A stretch of DNA of 64,000 nucleotides, from positions 900,407 to 964,406 of the forward strand of contig NZ_NCSS01000006.1 of NCBI RefSeq assembly GCF_002088935.1. The letters are read 5' to 3'. This document shows, in pieces, positions 1-8,909 of this stretch (position 1 is its first letter; every line of letters begins with the position of its first letter). This DNA is from Henriciella litoralis. GTDB lineage: Bacteria > Pseudomonadota > Alphaproteobacteria > Caulobacterales > Hyphomonadaceae. The notes below the pieces were generated by a model, which ran no database searches, was not told where the DNA came from, and saw nothing but the letters and a program-made list of their open reading frames with translations. Position numbers and translations under genes: made by a program.

Positions 1-120
1 GGAAATTTGCCGTGTCCGCGGAACCAGCGCTGACGGGAATGGTATTAATCCTGCATTACGATGTCTTAAAGGCTGATCTGGCAAGATCGGTCTCATATCG
101 CACTGGAGGAATTGCATTCC

Positions 121-1266
121 ATGTCCTGTAAACTGACCACGCTTCTTGCCGCCAGCACCGCCATGTTTCTCGTGGCTGGGCCAGCCCTGGCGCAGACGGT
201 CGATGATATCGACTTTGGCAATGATACCAGCATCTGGGCCAATGATGGCTCCTGCGACGATCCTCGCTTTGAAGGCGAAGGCATGACGGCGCTGCTGGAA
301 GACGAGAATATTGGCGCAGACGCCGCCGACTGCGAAGCCTTGTTCATTATTGGCGAAGTGACCCTGGCGGATACGGATGCTGCAGCCGATGCCGCTGCGA
401 CGGCCGATGCCGAGCTCGATACTGAAGACGAGATCGACACTGACGACGCCGATGATGTCGATATGGCGGTGACGAACGAGGAATCTGACGCCGACTTGGA
501 CGAAGCTGAGGCCCGTACAGCTGAAGACCTCCTGTCTGAAGACATGCTGCCAGAGGAGGCAGATAACAGCCGCGTCGACCTCGATGAAGCAGAAACACCT
601 GATGAGCTGGCCGATGCGACGGCGGCTGAAGAATCCGATGATGCCGAAACGGCCTTAGCTGAGGGCGAGCCTGATGCGATGGTGGACGACGCCCTCGAAG
701 ACGAAGCCGACGACACAGCTGCAACGGATGACGAACCACCTGCCATCGATTTTGGCGATGATGAGAGCAAGTTCGCGCTGGACGGCGAATGTGACGATGC
801 CCGCTTCATCGGAGAGGCAATGACCAATACCGACCTGATCGCCAAGGACATCCGCCAGGATGCGAGCGACTGCAGGGCCGGCGTCGAAGCCGGACTGTTG
901 CGGCTGCGTGGCCCGGGCGACCCATCCGTCGCAAGTGTTCTGGGCGAAAGCGAGACTGAAATCGCCGAAGAAGCCAACGAGGCCGAGAAAGCCGCGCAGG
1001 AAGACACGAAGGCTGAGGCAGAGGCAGAGACCGAGGCGTCAGCATCCGATGATATCGAGCAGCCCGCCTCAACCGGACTGATGTTCAACGGGATCGACTT
1101 TGGCGATGACTCGAGCAAGTGGGCCAAGGATGGCGAATGTGACGATCCAAGGTTTACCGGCAAAGGTATGACGGAAACGTCGCTGCTTGCCGATGACGCT
1201 TATCATGATGCAACCGACTGCCTGGCGGCCTGGAAAACCGGGGAGCTGAGGTTGGCCCGTAACTAG
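121..1266 (+). CDS. Secreted acidic protein with three cysteine-paired repeats
   Basis: Function unknown. A Sec signal peptide (about residues 1-24, ending ALA-Q) predicts export. Three copies of a ~55-residue module follow at about residues 29-83, 209-265 and 324-380. Each begins IDFG(D/N)D, has W/F-A-x-DG-x-CDD-x-RF in the middle and ends near DA-x-DC, so each has two conserved cysteines that could form a disulfide. The linkers are extremely rich in Asp, Glu and Ala, which suggests a disordered, possibly calcium-binding, periplasmic or extracellular spacer (inference). The ATG at 121 is chosen because GGAGGA lies 10 nt upstream; the TTG at 112 is too close to that site. It stands alone, with msrB 93 nt downstream. 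Confidence 0.75.
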   Translation: MSCKLTTLLAASTAMFLVAGPALAQTVDDIDFGNDTSIWANDGSCDDPRFEGEGMTALLEDENIGADAADCEALFIIGEVTLADTDAAADAAATADAELDTEDEIDTDDADDVDMAVTNEESDADLDEAEARTAEDLLSEDMLPEEADNSRVDLDEAETPDELADATAAEESDDAETALAEGEPDAMVDDALEDEADDTAATDDEPPAIDFGDDESKFALDGECDDARFIGEAMTNTDLIAKDIRQDASDCRAGVEAGLLRLRGPGDPSVASVLGESETEIAEEANEAEKAAQEDTKAEAEAETEASASDDIEQPASTGLMFNGIDFGDDSSKWAKDGECDDPRFTGKGMTETSLLADDAYHDATDCLAAWKTGELRLARN

Positions 1267-1359
1267 TTTGGCACTGGCCGGCTGAAATCAGCTCGGGGCC
1301 TGTTTGTGGGCCGTCTGCGCCCTATATCCACTGGGTGAACATCAGACGAGGAGTCAGCC

Positions 1360-1782
1360 ATGCTGCCGCCAAAACCAGCCGATAATTTCAAGCGCGTAAG
1401 CCGCAGCGACAAGGAGTGGCGTGAGCTGCTCACAGAAGATCAATACCGTGTTGGCGTGAAGGACGGCACCGAGCGCGCCTTTTCGCCCGGCAATCACAAT
1501 GATGAGAAGCGCGACGGCACGTATCATTGCGTCGGTTGCGACACCCCGCTCTGGTCATCCGAGCACAAGTTTGACAGTGGCACCGGCTGGCCGAGCTTTT
1601 ACAAGCCGATCCGCGAAACGGCCGTCGACACCAAGACAGACTTCAAGATGATCATGCCGCGCAAGGAGTGCCATTGCGCCACCTGCGGCCTGCATATGGG
1701 GCATGTCTTCAAGGATGGCCCGCCACCGACCGGCGAGCGCTGGTGTATCAATGGTGTGGTTTTGAACTTCAAACCTGCCTGA
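1360..1782 (+). CDS. msrB: Peptide-methionine (R)-S-oxide reductase MsrB
   Basis: Reduces the R epimer of methionine sulfoxide in proteins, normally with thioredoxin as donor; it repairs oxidised proteins in the cytosol, as no signal peptide is visible. The 140-residue length fits the family. Two CxxC pairs, in CVGCDTPL and CATCGLHMGH, are the structural zinc ligands. SGTGWPSF is the family signature and the catalytic cysteine is in RWCINGVVLNF (RYCxN in most members, so Trp for Tyr is a mild variation). A GAGGAG ribosome site lies 7 nt before the ATG. Single-gene unit between the repeat protein and the peptidase. Confidence 0.95.
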   Translation: MLPPKPADNFKRVSRSDKEWRELLTEDQYRVGVKDGTERAFSPGNHNDEKRDGTYHCVGCDTPLWSSEHKFDSGTGWPSFYKPIRETAVDTKTDFKMIMPRKECHCATCGLHMGHVFKDGPPPTGERWCINGVVLNFKPA

Positions 1783-1857
1783 ATAAATACCCCGGTCCAT
1801 GGACAGGCGGGCGAAACCCGTTACGTTTCCGTTTTTCGATAAATGGAGCCCTTGTTC

Positions 1858-4116
1858 ATGCGCCTTACCCTTCTAATGGCTAGCGTTGCCAGCGTCGCCC
1901 TGATCGCAGGATGCGCCTCCCCGATAGCAACAAGTGATAGTGCAGACAACATGACCGAAACCGCCAAAGACAACGCCCCAACGGAGGCAAATGCCGATGT
2001 GCTCGTCCCGCCAGTGGCCAAACGCGAACCACTAGTGACCGAACAGGTGGGCCGCACGCGGACCGACAATTATGCCTGGATGAAAGACGAAAACTGGCAG
2101 CAGGTCATGCGTGACCCGTCCGTGCTGCGCGCCGATATCCGCGAATATCTGGAAGCGGAAAACGCTTACACCAAGGCCGCGCTGGAAGACCCAACCGAGG
2201 CGCTGCGCGAGACGCTGCTGGCGGAAATGCGCGGTCGGATCAAGGAAGACGACAGCTCGGTGCCGTCGAAGGACGGGCCATATGCCTATTATGTCCGCTA
2301 TCGCGAAGGCGGCGAATATCCGATCTATGCCCGCAAACCGGCAGATCAGGCCTTTGACGAAAACGCTGCTGAGACCATCCTGTTTGACGGCGATGCGGAA
2401 GGCGAAGGCGAAAGCTATTTTTCTATTCGGGGGCTCGACCAGTCTCCTGACCACAAGCTCCTGGCCTCGGCGATCGATACCCAGGGCAGCGAGTATTACA
2501 CGATCAGCGTGAGAAACATCGCGACCGGAGAGGCTGTTGGCGAGCCAATTGAAGGCACTTATGGGGCCTTCGTCTGGGGCGCAAATTCCGACACGCTTTA
2601 CTGGGTAGAGCGCGACGATAATGGCCGCCCAACCGCCGTCTTCCAGCGTAATCTGGAGACCGGCGAAGATGTCGAAATCTATCGCGAGGAAGACCCTGGC
2701 TTTTTTGTTGGCATCAGCAAGACCGAGTCCGAGGAGTACATCCTGATTGAGACAGGTGGGCACACGTCCGGCGAGGTCTGGTTCTTCCGGGCTGATGAAG
2801 CCACGCCAGAGCCAAAGCTGGTCGCCCCCCGCAAGGAAGACGAGGAATACTCCCTAACCCACTGGAATGACGCGTTTTACATTCTGACCAATGCGGACGG
2901 CGCGGTGGACTTCAAACTGATGAAGGCCCCGATCAACGCGCCGGGACGAGAGAATTGGGAAACCGTGATCCCGCATCGTCCGGGCACTTTGTTGCTGGGG
3001 CTCGACGCTTATCGCGACTATCTCGTACGGCTGGAACGTGAGAATGCCCTGCCCCGTATTGTGATCCGTTCGCGCGAGGATGGCGAAGAACATGCCATTG
3101 CCATGGACGAGGCCGCTTATGATCTGGGGCTTGGCTCTGGTGAGTTTGAATCCACCGTCATGCGGTATGAGTATGATTCGCCTGCCGTGCCGGACCAGAC
3201 CTATGACTACGACATGGCGACGCGTGAGCGTGTTCTGCGCAAGACCCGTGAAGTGCCATCCGGCCACAATGCCGATGATTATGTGGTCGAGCGGATCATG
3301 GCCCCCGGCTGGGATGGCGCGGAAATTCCCGTCACAATCCTTCGCCGGGCCGACACGCCGGTCGATGGCTCAGCGCCGCTCTTCCTCTACGGATATGGCT
3401 CTTACGGAATCACGATCCCGGCGAGCTTCTCAACCAGCCGGCTGAGCCTGGTGGATCGCGGCTTCATCTATGCAATCGCCCATGTCCGCGGCTCTCAGGC
3501 AAAGGGTTATCAATGGTATCTCGACGGCAAACTTGAGAAGAAGAGCAATACGTTCAAAGACTATGTTTCGGCCGGACGCTATCTGGTCGACAATGGTTAT
3601 GGCAGCGCTGGCAATGTGGTCGGCCAAGGTGGATCGGCGGGCGGTCTGCTGATGGGCGCCGTCGCCAATATGGACCCGGAACTGTTCAGCGGCATCATCG
3701 CCGCAGTGCCGTTTGTCGACGTCGTCAACACGATGTCCGATGAGAGTTTGCCGCTGACACCGCCCGAGTGGCCCGAATGGGGCAACCCGCTGACCAGCGC
3801 GGAAGCCTATGACACGATCCTCGCCTACAGCCCGTACGACAATGTCGGCGACAAGGACTATCCGGCCATGCTGATCACGGGTGGGCTGTCCGATCCGCGC
3901 GTAACCTATTGGGAGCCCTCAAAATGGGCCGCCCGATTGCGCGAAGAGGCCCCCGAAGCCGGGCCATATTTCCTTCGGATCAATATGGATGCCGGGCATG
4001 GCGGCTCTACAGGACGATTCGAAGGGCTCAAGGAAACGGCCATCGAATATGCCTTCGCGCTGGCCGCTGTCGGCAAGGCCGAAAGCCTCGATATTTCGAG
4101 GGACTCCAGCGAGTAG
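1858..4116 (+). CDS. S9A prolyl oligopeptidase family lipoprotein (oligopeptidase B-like)
   Basis: Serine peptidase of the prolyl oligopeptidase/oligopeptidase B family, which cleaves short peptides; 752 residues. The N-terminus is a lipoprotein signal with lipobox LIAGC, so it is predicted to be membrane-anchored in the periplasm, unlike the cytosolic family members. The N-terminal beta-propeller (to about residue 470) precedes an alpha/beta hydrolase domain with the triad Ser593 (GGSAGG), Asp679 (LSDPRV) and His714 (DAGHGG). The start at 1858 is preferred to ATG 1843 because GGAGCC lies 6 nt upstream and the signal peptide begins cleanly there. A strong terminator follows the gene. Substrate specificity (basic residue or proline) is not settled by the sequence. 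Confidence 0.88.
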   Translation: MRLTLLMASVASVALIAGCASPIATSDSADNMTETAKDNAPTEANADVLVPPVAKREPLVTEQVGRTRTDNYAWMKDENWQQVMRDPSVLRADIREYLEAENAYTKAALEDPTEALRETLLAEMRGRIKEDDSSVPSKDGPYAYYVRYREGGEYPIYARKPADQAFDENAAETILFDGDAEGEGESYFSIRGLDQSPDHKLLASAIDTQGSEYYTISVRNIATGEAVGEPIEGTYGAFVWGANSDTLYWVERDDNGRPTAVFQRNLETGEDVEIYREEDPGFFVGISKTESEEYILIETGGHTSGEVWFFRADEATPEPKLVAPRKEDEEYSLTHWNDAFYILTNADGAVDFKLMKAPINAPGRENWETVIPHRPGTLLLGLDAYRDYLVRLERENALPRIVIRSREDGEEHAIAMDEAAYDLGLGSGEFESTVMRYEYDSPAVPDQTYDYDMATRERVLRKTREVPSGHNADDYVVERIMAPGWDGAEIPVTILRRADTPVDGSAPLFLYGYGSYGITIPASFSTSRLSLVDRGFIYAIAHVRGSQAKGYQWYLDGKLEKKSNTFKDYVSAGRYLVDNGYGSAGNVVGQGGSAGGLLMGAVANMDPELFSGIIAAVPFVDVVNTMSDESLPLTPPEWPEWGNPLTSAEAYDTILAYSPYDNVGDKDYPAMLITGGLSDPRVTYWEPSKWAARLREEAPEAGPYFLRINMDAGHGGSTGRFEGLKETAIEYAFALAAVGKAESLDISRDSSE

Positions 4117-4180
4117 CTCTTCGCAGCGGGTGAGCAGGCTATAGGTCTGGGCGGCCGACTGGATCACTCCACTCAATCAT

Positions 4181-4218
4181 AAGCGCCGTGCTCCAATTGG
4201 AGCGCGGCGCTTTTTTTT
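4181..4218 (+). terminator. Rho-independent terminator of the S9A peptidase gene
   Basis: A 14-bp near-perfect stem (AAGCGCCGTGCTCC pairing with GGAGCGCGGCGCTT, one G-T pair) with an AATT loop runs into eight Ts. It lies 64 nt after the peptidase stop codon. Confidence 0.93.
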
Positions 4219-4275
4219 GTGCGCGCGTCGATGATGCCCCCAAACCCACGGCCCCAAACTTTCTTCCACGCAAAC

Positions 4276-4306
4276 GAAAATGGCCCGGCGCGAACGCCGG
4301 GCCATT
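4276..4306 (-). terminator. Rho-independent terminator of the OmpA-family gene
   Basis: Read on the minus strand, AATGGCCCGGCG and CGCCGGGCCATT form a 12-bp perfect stem around a TTCG tetraloop, followed by TTTT. It lies 29 nt after the stop of the minus-strand porin gene, so it closes that gene from the convergent side. Confidence 0.88.
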
Positions 4307-4335
4307 CCCTGAAATTTGTTCAATCAATCAGCCGA

Positions 4336-5535
4336 CTAGCGGACGATGATCGTAACTTCCGAACGACGGTTAAGTGGCTCACGCACACCGTCGCGGGTTG
4401 GCTTGGCCAGATCGTTCTCACCGCGACCTTCGGTCGTGATCATGCTCGACGCAATGCCGCGCTGGGTGAGAGCGGTTGCAACTGCAGCCGCACGACGCTG
4501 TGAAAGGCGCTCGTTGTACGACTTGGCACCCGACGTATCGGTGTGACCAATGATCGTGACAGAGTTTGCAGCACACTGGGAACGAGCCCGGATGTTAGCA
4601 ACTGCCTGATCGATAACTGCCGAAGCCTGGCTCGTCAGATCCGAACGATCCCACTCGAAGTAAACCACGAAGGCTTGATTGAGCGATGCGCAATCAAATG
4701 CCGGTGGTGGCGGTGGAGGCGGCGGCGGTGGTGGTGGCGGCGGTGGAGGTGGTGGTGGTGGTGGAGGCGGTGGTGGCGGAGGCGGCGGCGGTGGAGCCGC
4801 TGGAGCCGCAAACTGATACCGCAGGCCAACCGTTACCGAGTGATCCTGATAGCGAGCATCGTAATTCACTGGTCCGCCGAAACGGTCACGACCATCGAAG
4901 TGAAGCTCGTCGGTTACGAAGTATTTGTAGCCAACGTCCAGGGTCAGCTGATCGGTGAGGTCATAACCAACACCAACGAGTGCCTGATAAGCTGCGTCCG
5001 TGTCTTCATCGCTGAAGCCGTTTGCAGAAAACGTGTTCAGGTTAGGACCCGAAACGACACCTGCGCCCAGGTTGTGTGCTTTTGCAGTAACCTGAGCAAG
5101 ACCAACACCGGCACCGATGTATGGCTTGAAAGCGCCATCGCGGTTGAAGTCGTAAAGCGCGTTGACCATCAGACGATAGTCGCGGATTTTTCCGTTGCCA
5201 CCAGCTTGGTAGTAAGTTGGTGGAACATCGGCAGGCACAACACCGCCAGTGATCGTATCGCTGACGTCGAGATTACCAGACTGGTAACCCAGAACGGTTT
5301 CCAGACGGATGCCGTTGGCGAAACCATAACCGACACCGACGTCTACACCATAGGCGCCGTCGAGATCCTGATCGCCACCAAGAGCGAAAGGAACATTCGT
5401 TTCAGGATCGCTATCAAGGCGACCATCGAAAGCATAACCAAGATCGGCACGACCGTACCATCCATCCTGGGCAACTGCGACACCAGCAGACGCCAGAGCG
5501 GCTGCGGCTGTCGCGCACAATAGAGTTTTTTTCAT
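4336..5535 (-). CDS. OmpA-family outer-membrane protein with polyproline linker
   Basis: Outer-membrane structural protein that ties the membrane to peptidoglycan; 399 residues. Order: signal peptide (about 1-23, ending AVAQ), an eight-strand-type beta-barrel (about 24-240, with GWYGRADLGYAF at the start and YQDHSVTVGLRYQF at the end), a run of 31 prolines (248-278), then the OmpA C-terminal peptidoglycan-binding domain (IGHTDTSG, NERLSQRRA, GRGENDL, NRRSEV). Start at 5535: AAGGGG lies about 7 nt before this ATG, while the ATG six bases earlier abuts it. Monocistronic, with its own terminator. The barrel resembles the alphaproteobacterial outer-membrane beta-barrel type. The proline linker is far longer than the usual short Pro/Ala hinge. 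Confidence 0.92.
   Translation of the reverse strand: MKKTLLCATAAAALASAGVAVAQDGWYGRADLGYAFDGRLDSDPETNVPFALGGDQDLDGAYGVDVGVGYGFANGIRLETVLGYQSGNLDVSDTITGGVVPADVPPTYYQAGGNGKIRDYRLMVNALYDFNRDGAFKPYIGAGVGLAQVTAKAHNLGAGVVSGPNLNTFSANGFSDEDTDAAYQALVGVGYDLTDQLTLDVGYKYFVTDELHFDGRDRFGGPVNYDARYQDHSVTVGLRYQFAAPAAPPPPPPPPPPPPPPPPPPPPPPPPPPPPPPPAFDCASLNQAFVVYFEWDRSDLTSQASAVIDQAVANIRARSQCAANSVTIIGHTDTSGAKSYNERLSQRRAAAVATALTQRGIASSMITTEGRGENDLAKPTRDGVREPLNRRSEVTIIVR
4702..4794 (-). repeat. 31 consecutive proline codons in the OmpA-family gene
   Basis: Plus-strand CGG, TGG and AGG triplets read on the minus strand as CCG, CCA and CCT, giving Pro248 to Pro278 without interruption. Codon use is mixed, so the tract is not a simple trinucleotide repeat; purifying selection for proline is suggested (inference). 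APAA flanks the run on its N-terminal side. Confidence 0.95.
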
Positions 5536-5780
5536 ACTCATCCCCTTTTGTGAGCCGCATGAGCACCATTGCTCACCGACCGCAGAGACTAAACGGACCA
5601 TTCCGTGTGACTACTCATCTATAGGATAAATGTTCCTTAGACGAGGTGATATAGTTCCAAATCGTTTGAATGTTGCAGTTTTTTCCACTCTGCGCGACGT
5701 AAATGCAACAGAGTCAGCCTGGTGCCTTACCAGCATGCAAGAAAAGCCCACATTCGAACACAATTGCGATTCGGTGAGAA

Positions 5781-5857
5781 TGGTACCGCCTCTCCGGCTT
5801 GAACGGAGGACCTCTGGTTCCACAAACCAGCGCTCTAACCAACTGAGCTAAGGCGGC
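5781..5857 (-). tRNA. tRNA-His (anticodon GTG), CCA encoded
   Basis: Complete cloverleaf on the minus strand. The acceptor is GCCGCCT pairing with AGGCGGT, the D-arm begins TAGCTCAG, the anticodon stem is CTGGT/ACCAG around loop TTGTGGA with anticodon GTG, and the T-arm contains GTTCAAG. The base before G1 is T, so no G-1 is encoded. The discriminator is A73, the first pair is G1-U72, and CCA is encoded at the 3' end. This is the unusual tRNA-His form known from a clade of alphaproteobacteria. Confidence 0.95.
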
Positions 5858-5932
5858 ACTAGCGACGCACATACGCGCAAGTGCGCGGGCATTCAAGATT
5901 GATTTGCCCTTTGGTGCAGTTGTGAGCTGCGC

Positions 5933-7444
5933 CTACTCTGCCGCTACGCTTTCCGCGACCGGCGGATGCTTCGTATCAAACTTTTTCGATCCATCCTTTC
6001 GATAGCGAAGAACACCATCTTCAAGGTTGGCATGCCGCAGAAGAAAAATGTCCTTGAGATAGTTCTGATGAAGCTTCCAGGGCGTTTCAGTGCCCTGTTT
6101 AGGCAGCTTGTGAAGCGCCCGCGTGACGTAACCAGAGGAAAAGTCGAGCCAAGGTTCTTCGCCAAGGTCACCATCGGCAATGGGCCGGGCCTCCACCAGG
6201 TTTTTCTTGTCCATGTACTGGAGCAGACGGGTCACAAAATTTGAGGTGAGATCGGCCTTCAGCGTCCAGGACGCGTTGGTGTAGCCAAACGTCGAGAACA
6301 GATTCGGCACGTTTTCAAACATGATACCGCGATAGCCATAGGTCTCGTTCGCCTTAACCGGCGCACCATCCACGACGACCTCCATGCCGCCCAGAAATTC
6401 CAGTTGCAGGCCGGTTGCCGATACGATGATATCGGCTTCAAGCTCTTCACCTGACTTCAGCCGGATACCGCCGGGCGTGAATGTCTCGATATGATCGGTG
6501 ACGACAGATGCCTTGCCACTCCGGATCGTCTCAAAGAGATCGCTATCCGGGACAAGGCAAAGGCGCTGATCCCACGGATTGTAGGACGGCGTGAAGTGTG
6601 TGGCGACGTCATAGTCAGGCCCGAGCTGCTCCTGCGCCATGCCGACGATACGCTCTTTCACCTTTTCGGGGCGTTTGCGGGCCATGTTGAAAAAGAACAT
6701 CTGAAACAGGACGTTCTTCCAGCGGGTCAGACTATAGGCGACCTTTGACGGGAGAAATTTGCGAGCCTTGGTCGCGAACGCATCTTCGGCCGGGCGTGAC
6801 ACGACATAGGTTGGCGAGCGCTGAAGCATGGTGACGTGATCGGCCGCCTTTGCCATCTCTGGCACGATGGTGACGGCGGTGGCACCGGAGCCAATGACGA
6901 CCACTTTCTTGCCCGCATAATCAAGGCCTTCCGGCCAGGCTTGCGGGTGTACGATGTCGCCCTCAAAAGTGGATTCTCCAGGAAAGTCAGGCTTGTAGCC
7001 GCCTTCATAGGAGTAATAACCGGCGCACATATAAAGGAAGCGGCAGGTTAGCCGATTGACCTCGCCGGTGGTCTTGTCTTCCGCTTCGACGGTCCAGAGG
7101 GCCTTGTCGGAATCCCAGCTCGCCCGCTGGACAAGGTGATTGTATCGGATGTTCTGATCGATGCCGTTTTCCGCGGCGGTCTCACGCACATATTTCAGGA
7201 TGGACGGGCCATCGGCGATGGCCTTGCGCTCTTCCCAGGGTTTGAAAATGTAGCCCAGCGTATGCATGTCGCTGTCAGACCGAATGCCGGGATATCGGAA
7301 CAGATCCCATGTTCCCCCGATGGCCTCTCGTCCTTCAAGGATCGCATAGGTTTTGCCGGGGCATTTGTCCTGAAGGTGGAAAGCGGCGCCGATCCCGGAG
7401 AGACCGGCGCCAACGATGAGTACGTCAAAATCTGTGTTTGCCAT
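5933..7444 (-). CDS. Flavin-dependent Baeyer-Villiger monooxygenase, EthA/AlmA-like
   Basis: FAD- and NADPH-dependent monooxygenase of 503 residues, predicted to insert oxygen into ketones or thioamides, or to oxidise long-chain alkyl substrates. The FAD Rossmann motif GAGLSG (residues 12-17), the Baeyer-Villiger fingerprint F160-x-G162-xxx-H166-xxx-W170-P, and the NADPH motif GSGATA (185-190) are all intact. Large stretches (GGTWDLFRYPGIRSDSDM, GYTNASWTLKADL, NPWDQRLCLVP) match what I recall of mycobacterial EthA. It lies 40 nt downstream of the RND outer-membrane factor on the same strand and could be read through from the pump operon. Substrate is not determined by sequence. Confidence 0.88.
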   Translation of the reverse strand: MANTDFDVLIVGAGLSGIGAAFHLQDKCPGKTYAILEGREAIGGTWDLFRYPGIRSDSDMHTLGYIFKPWEERKAIADGPSILKYVRETAAENGIDQNIRYNHLVQRASWDSDKALWTVEAEDKTTGEVNRLTCRFLYMCAGYYSYEGGYKPDFPGESTFEGDIVHPQAWPEGLDYAGKKVVVIGSGATAVTIVPEMAKAADHVTMLQRSPTYVVSRPAEDAFATKARKFLPSKVAYSLTRWKNVLFQMFFFNMARKRPEKVKERIVGMAQEQLGPDYDVATHFTPSYNPWDQRLCLVPDSDLFETIRSGKASVVTDHIETFTPGGIRLKSGEELEADIIVSATGLQLEFLGGMEVVVDGAPVKANETYGYRGIMFENVPNLFSTFGYTNASWTLKADLTSNFVTRLLQYMDKKNLVEARPIADGDLGEEPWLDFSSGYVTRALHKLPKQGTETPWKLHQNYLKDIFLLRHANLEDGVLRYRKDGSKKFDTKHPPVAESVAAE

Positions 7445-7484
7445 GCGCGAAGTGAACCGCGAATTAGCAGACCTGTCCAGAAAT

Positions 7485-8909
7485 CTATGTCGCGTCGCTG
7501 ACCTGATCGGCCTCGTCCGGCCATGCGCCGAGCGCCCGGTAGAGCCCGATCACATTGAGGTTTCTCGAGAGTTCAGCCTGAATGAGCTGCTGGCGCGCAT
7601 TGTAATAAAGCTGCTGCGAATCGAGCACGGACAGATAGTCATCAACGCCGACCTGGAACCGTTCAACCGAGAGGTTCAGCGTCACATCCGTATCGTCAAC
7701 GAGCCGTGTGAGAGCGTCGACACGCTCATCGATCGTCCGGGCAACGGCCAGCGCATCGGCGGTATCGCGGAACGCCAGCTGAATCGCCTGCTCATAACTG
7801 GCGACGGCGATGTCACGATTGGCCTGCGACACTTCGAGACTGGCCTGGCGGGCGCCGGCATCGAAAATCGGCAGTGATATGGACGGGCCAAAGCTCCAGC
7901 CAGCCGACCCATCAAACAGGCTACCAAGATCAGAGCTGGCATAGCCGACCTGACCGGTAAGCGAGATGACCGGGAAGAAGGCGGCGCGCGCGGCCGCGAT
8001 GTTCGCATTGGCCGCCATGAGCTGTCGTTCAGCGGCCTGCACATCAGGACGCTTCAACAAGACCAGCGAGGACTGGCCGACCGGAATTGTCTCGGCAAGC
8101 GGCGATGGCTCAAGTTCCGCAGCCCCGTAGATGTTGTCCGGCAGGTCAGTGCCGACCACGAGGCGAAGGGCATTCATGTCCTGATCGACACTGGCAGCAA
8201 ACTGCGCCGCCTGGGCCCGGGCCGTTTCAACACTGGCTGAAGCGCGGCGAACATCAAGTTCTGTCGCGACACCGGCGTCGAAGAGCTCCTGCGTCAGATC
8301 AAGCGATTCCGACTGCGTATCGACCGTGTCTTCGGCTAATGCGAGAAGCGCCTTGTCGGCTGCCAACTGCATCCAGAGTTCGCCAACGGTCGCCGCGATA
8401 GAGATTTTCGCGGCCCGCTCCCCCTCTTCGGTTGCGAGATAGGACTGAAGGGCCGCTTCGTTGAGGCTGGCCACCCGGCCAAACAGATCAAGCTCATATG
8501 CGGTGACGCCCACACTCGCCGAGACCCGCTCTGACCCGGCAAAACCGCCCTGCCCGCTATTGCCTCCACCGAGTGAGCCGCCATCCGTTGCACTGCCATT
8601 GGCCGTAACCCTTGGAAGGCGCTGGGCCCGCGAGATGCCGTACTGCGCCCGCGCGAGCTGCACATTGGCCGCGGCGATCCGAAGGTCCCGGTTTTCATCC
8701 AGCGCAAGCTCGATGAGGTTCTGAAGATCTTCGGACACGAAGACATTCTGCCAGAGGACGGGGCTGACTTCTGCCCCCGCATCATCGACCACCGGCAGCG
8801 CTTCAGGAATAGGCGCCGCTGGACGGTCATATGGTTCGGTTACAGTCATGCAGCCGCTCAATGCCAGCGCCATGACCACGGCGCTTACGCCTGTTCGAAT
8901 ATAGCTCAT
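7485..8909 (-). CDS. RND efflux outer-membrane factor lipoprotein (NodT/OprM family)
   Basis: Outer-membrane channel of a tripartite efflux pump, 474 residues. A lipobox (LALSGC, Cys20) gives a lipid anchor. The duplicated outer-membrane efflux domain shows the usual features: YELDLFGRV in the first half and GWSFGPSISLPIFDAG in the second, with long coiled-coil helices between. Its start overlaps the permease stop by 4 nt (ATGA), so it is translationally coupled as the last gene of the three-gene pump operon. Confidence 0.93.
   Translation of the reverse strand: MSYIRTGVSAVVMALALSGCMTVTEPYDRPAAPIPEALPVVDDAGAEVSPVLWQNVFVSEDLQNLIELALDENRDLRIAAANVQLARAQYGISRAQRLPRVTANGSATDGGSLGGGNSGQGGFAGSERVSASVGVTAYELDLFGRVASLNEAALQSYLATEEGERAAKISIAATVGELWMQLAADKALLALAEDTVDTQSESLDLTQELFDAGVATELDVRRASASVETARAQAAQFAASVDQDMNALRLVVGTDLPDNIYGAAELEPSPLAETIPVGQSSLVLLKRPDVQAAERQLMAANANIAAARAAFFPVISLTGQVGYASSDLGSLFDGSAGWSFGPSISLPIFDAGARQASLEVSQANRDIAVASYEQAIQLAFRDTADALAVARTIDERVDALTRLVDDTDVTLNLSVERFQVGVDDYLSVLDSQQLYYNARQQLIQAELSRNLNVIGLYRALGAWPDEADQVSDAT

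Noticed and set aside
20-44. GGAAC near the left edge as an EcfG promoter
   Set aside because: No CGTT- or GGTT-like -10 at 16-17 nt; only GGTA at 16 nt.
93-1163. Serine/alanine-rich 356-codon frame antisense to the acidic repeat protein
   Set aside because: Low-complexity mirror of GAC/GAA/GCN codons; the plus-strand frame has signal peptide, repeats and a ribosome site.
4543-5523. 326-codon frame antisense to the OmpA-family gene
   Set aside because: Contains an Arg/Trp run mirroring the proline tract; not a plausible protein.
5630-5851. Small frames across the tRNA-His region
   Set aside because: They run through a clear tRNA cloverleaf.
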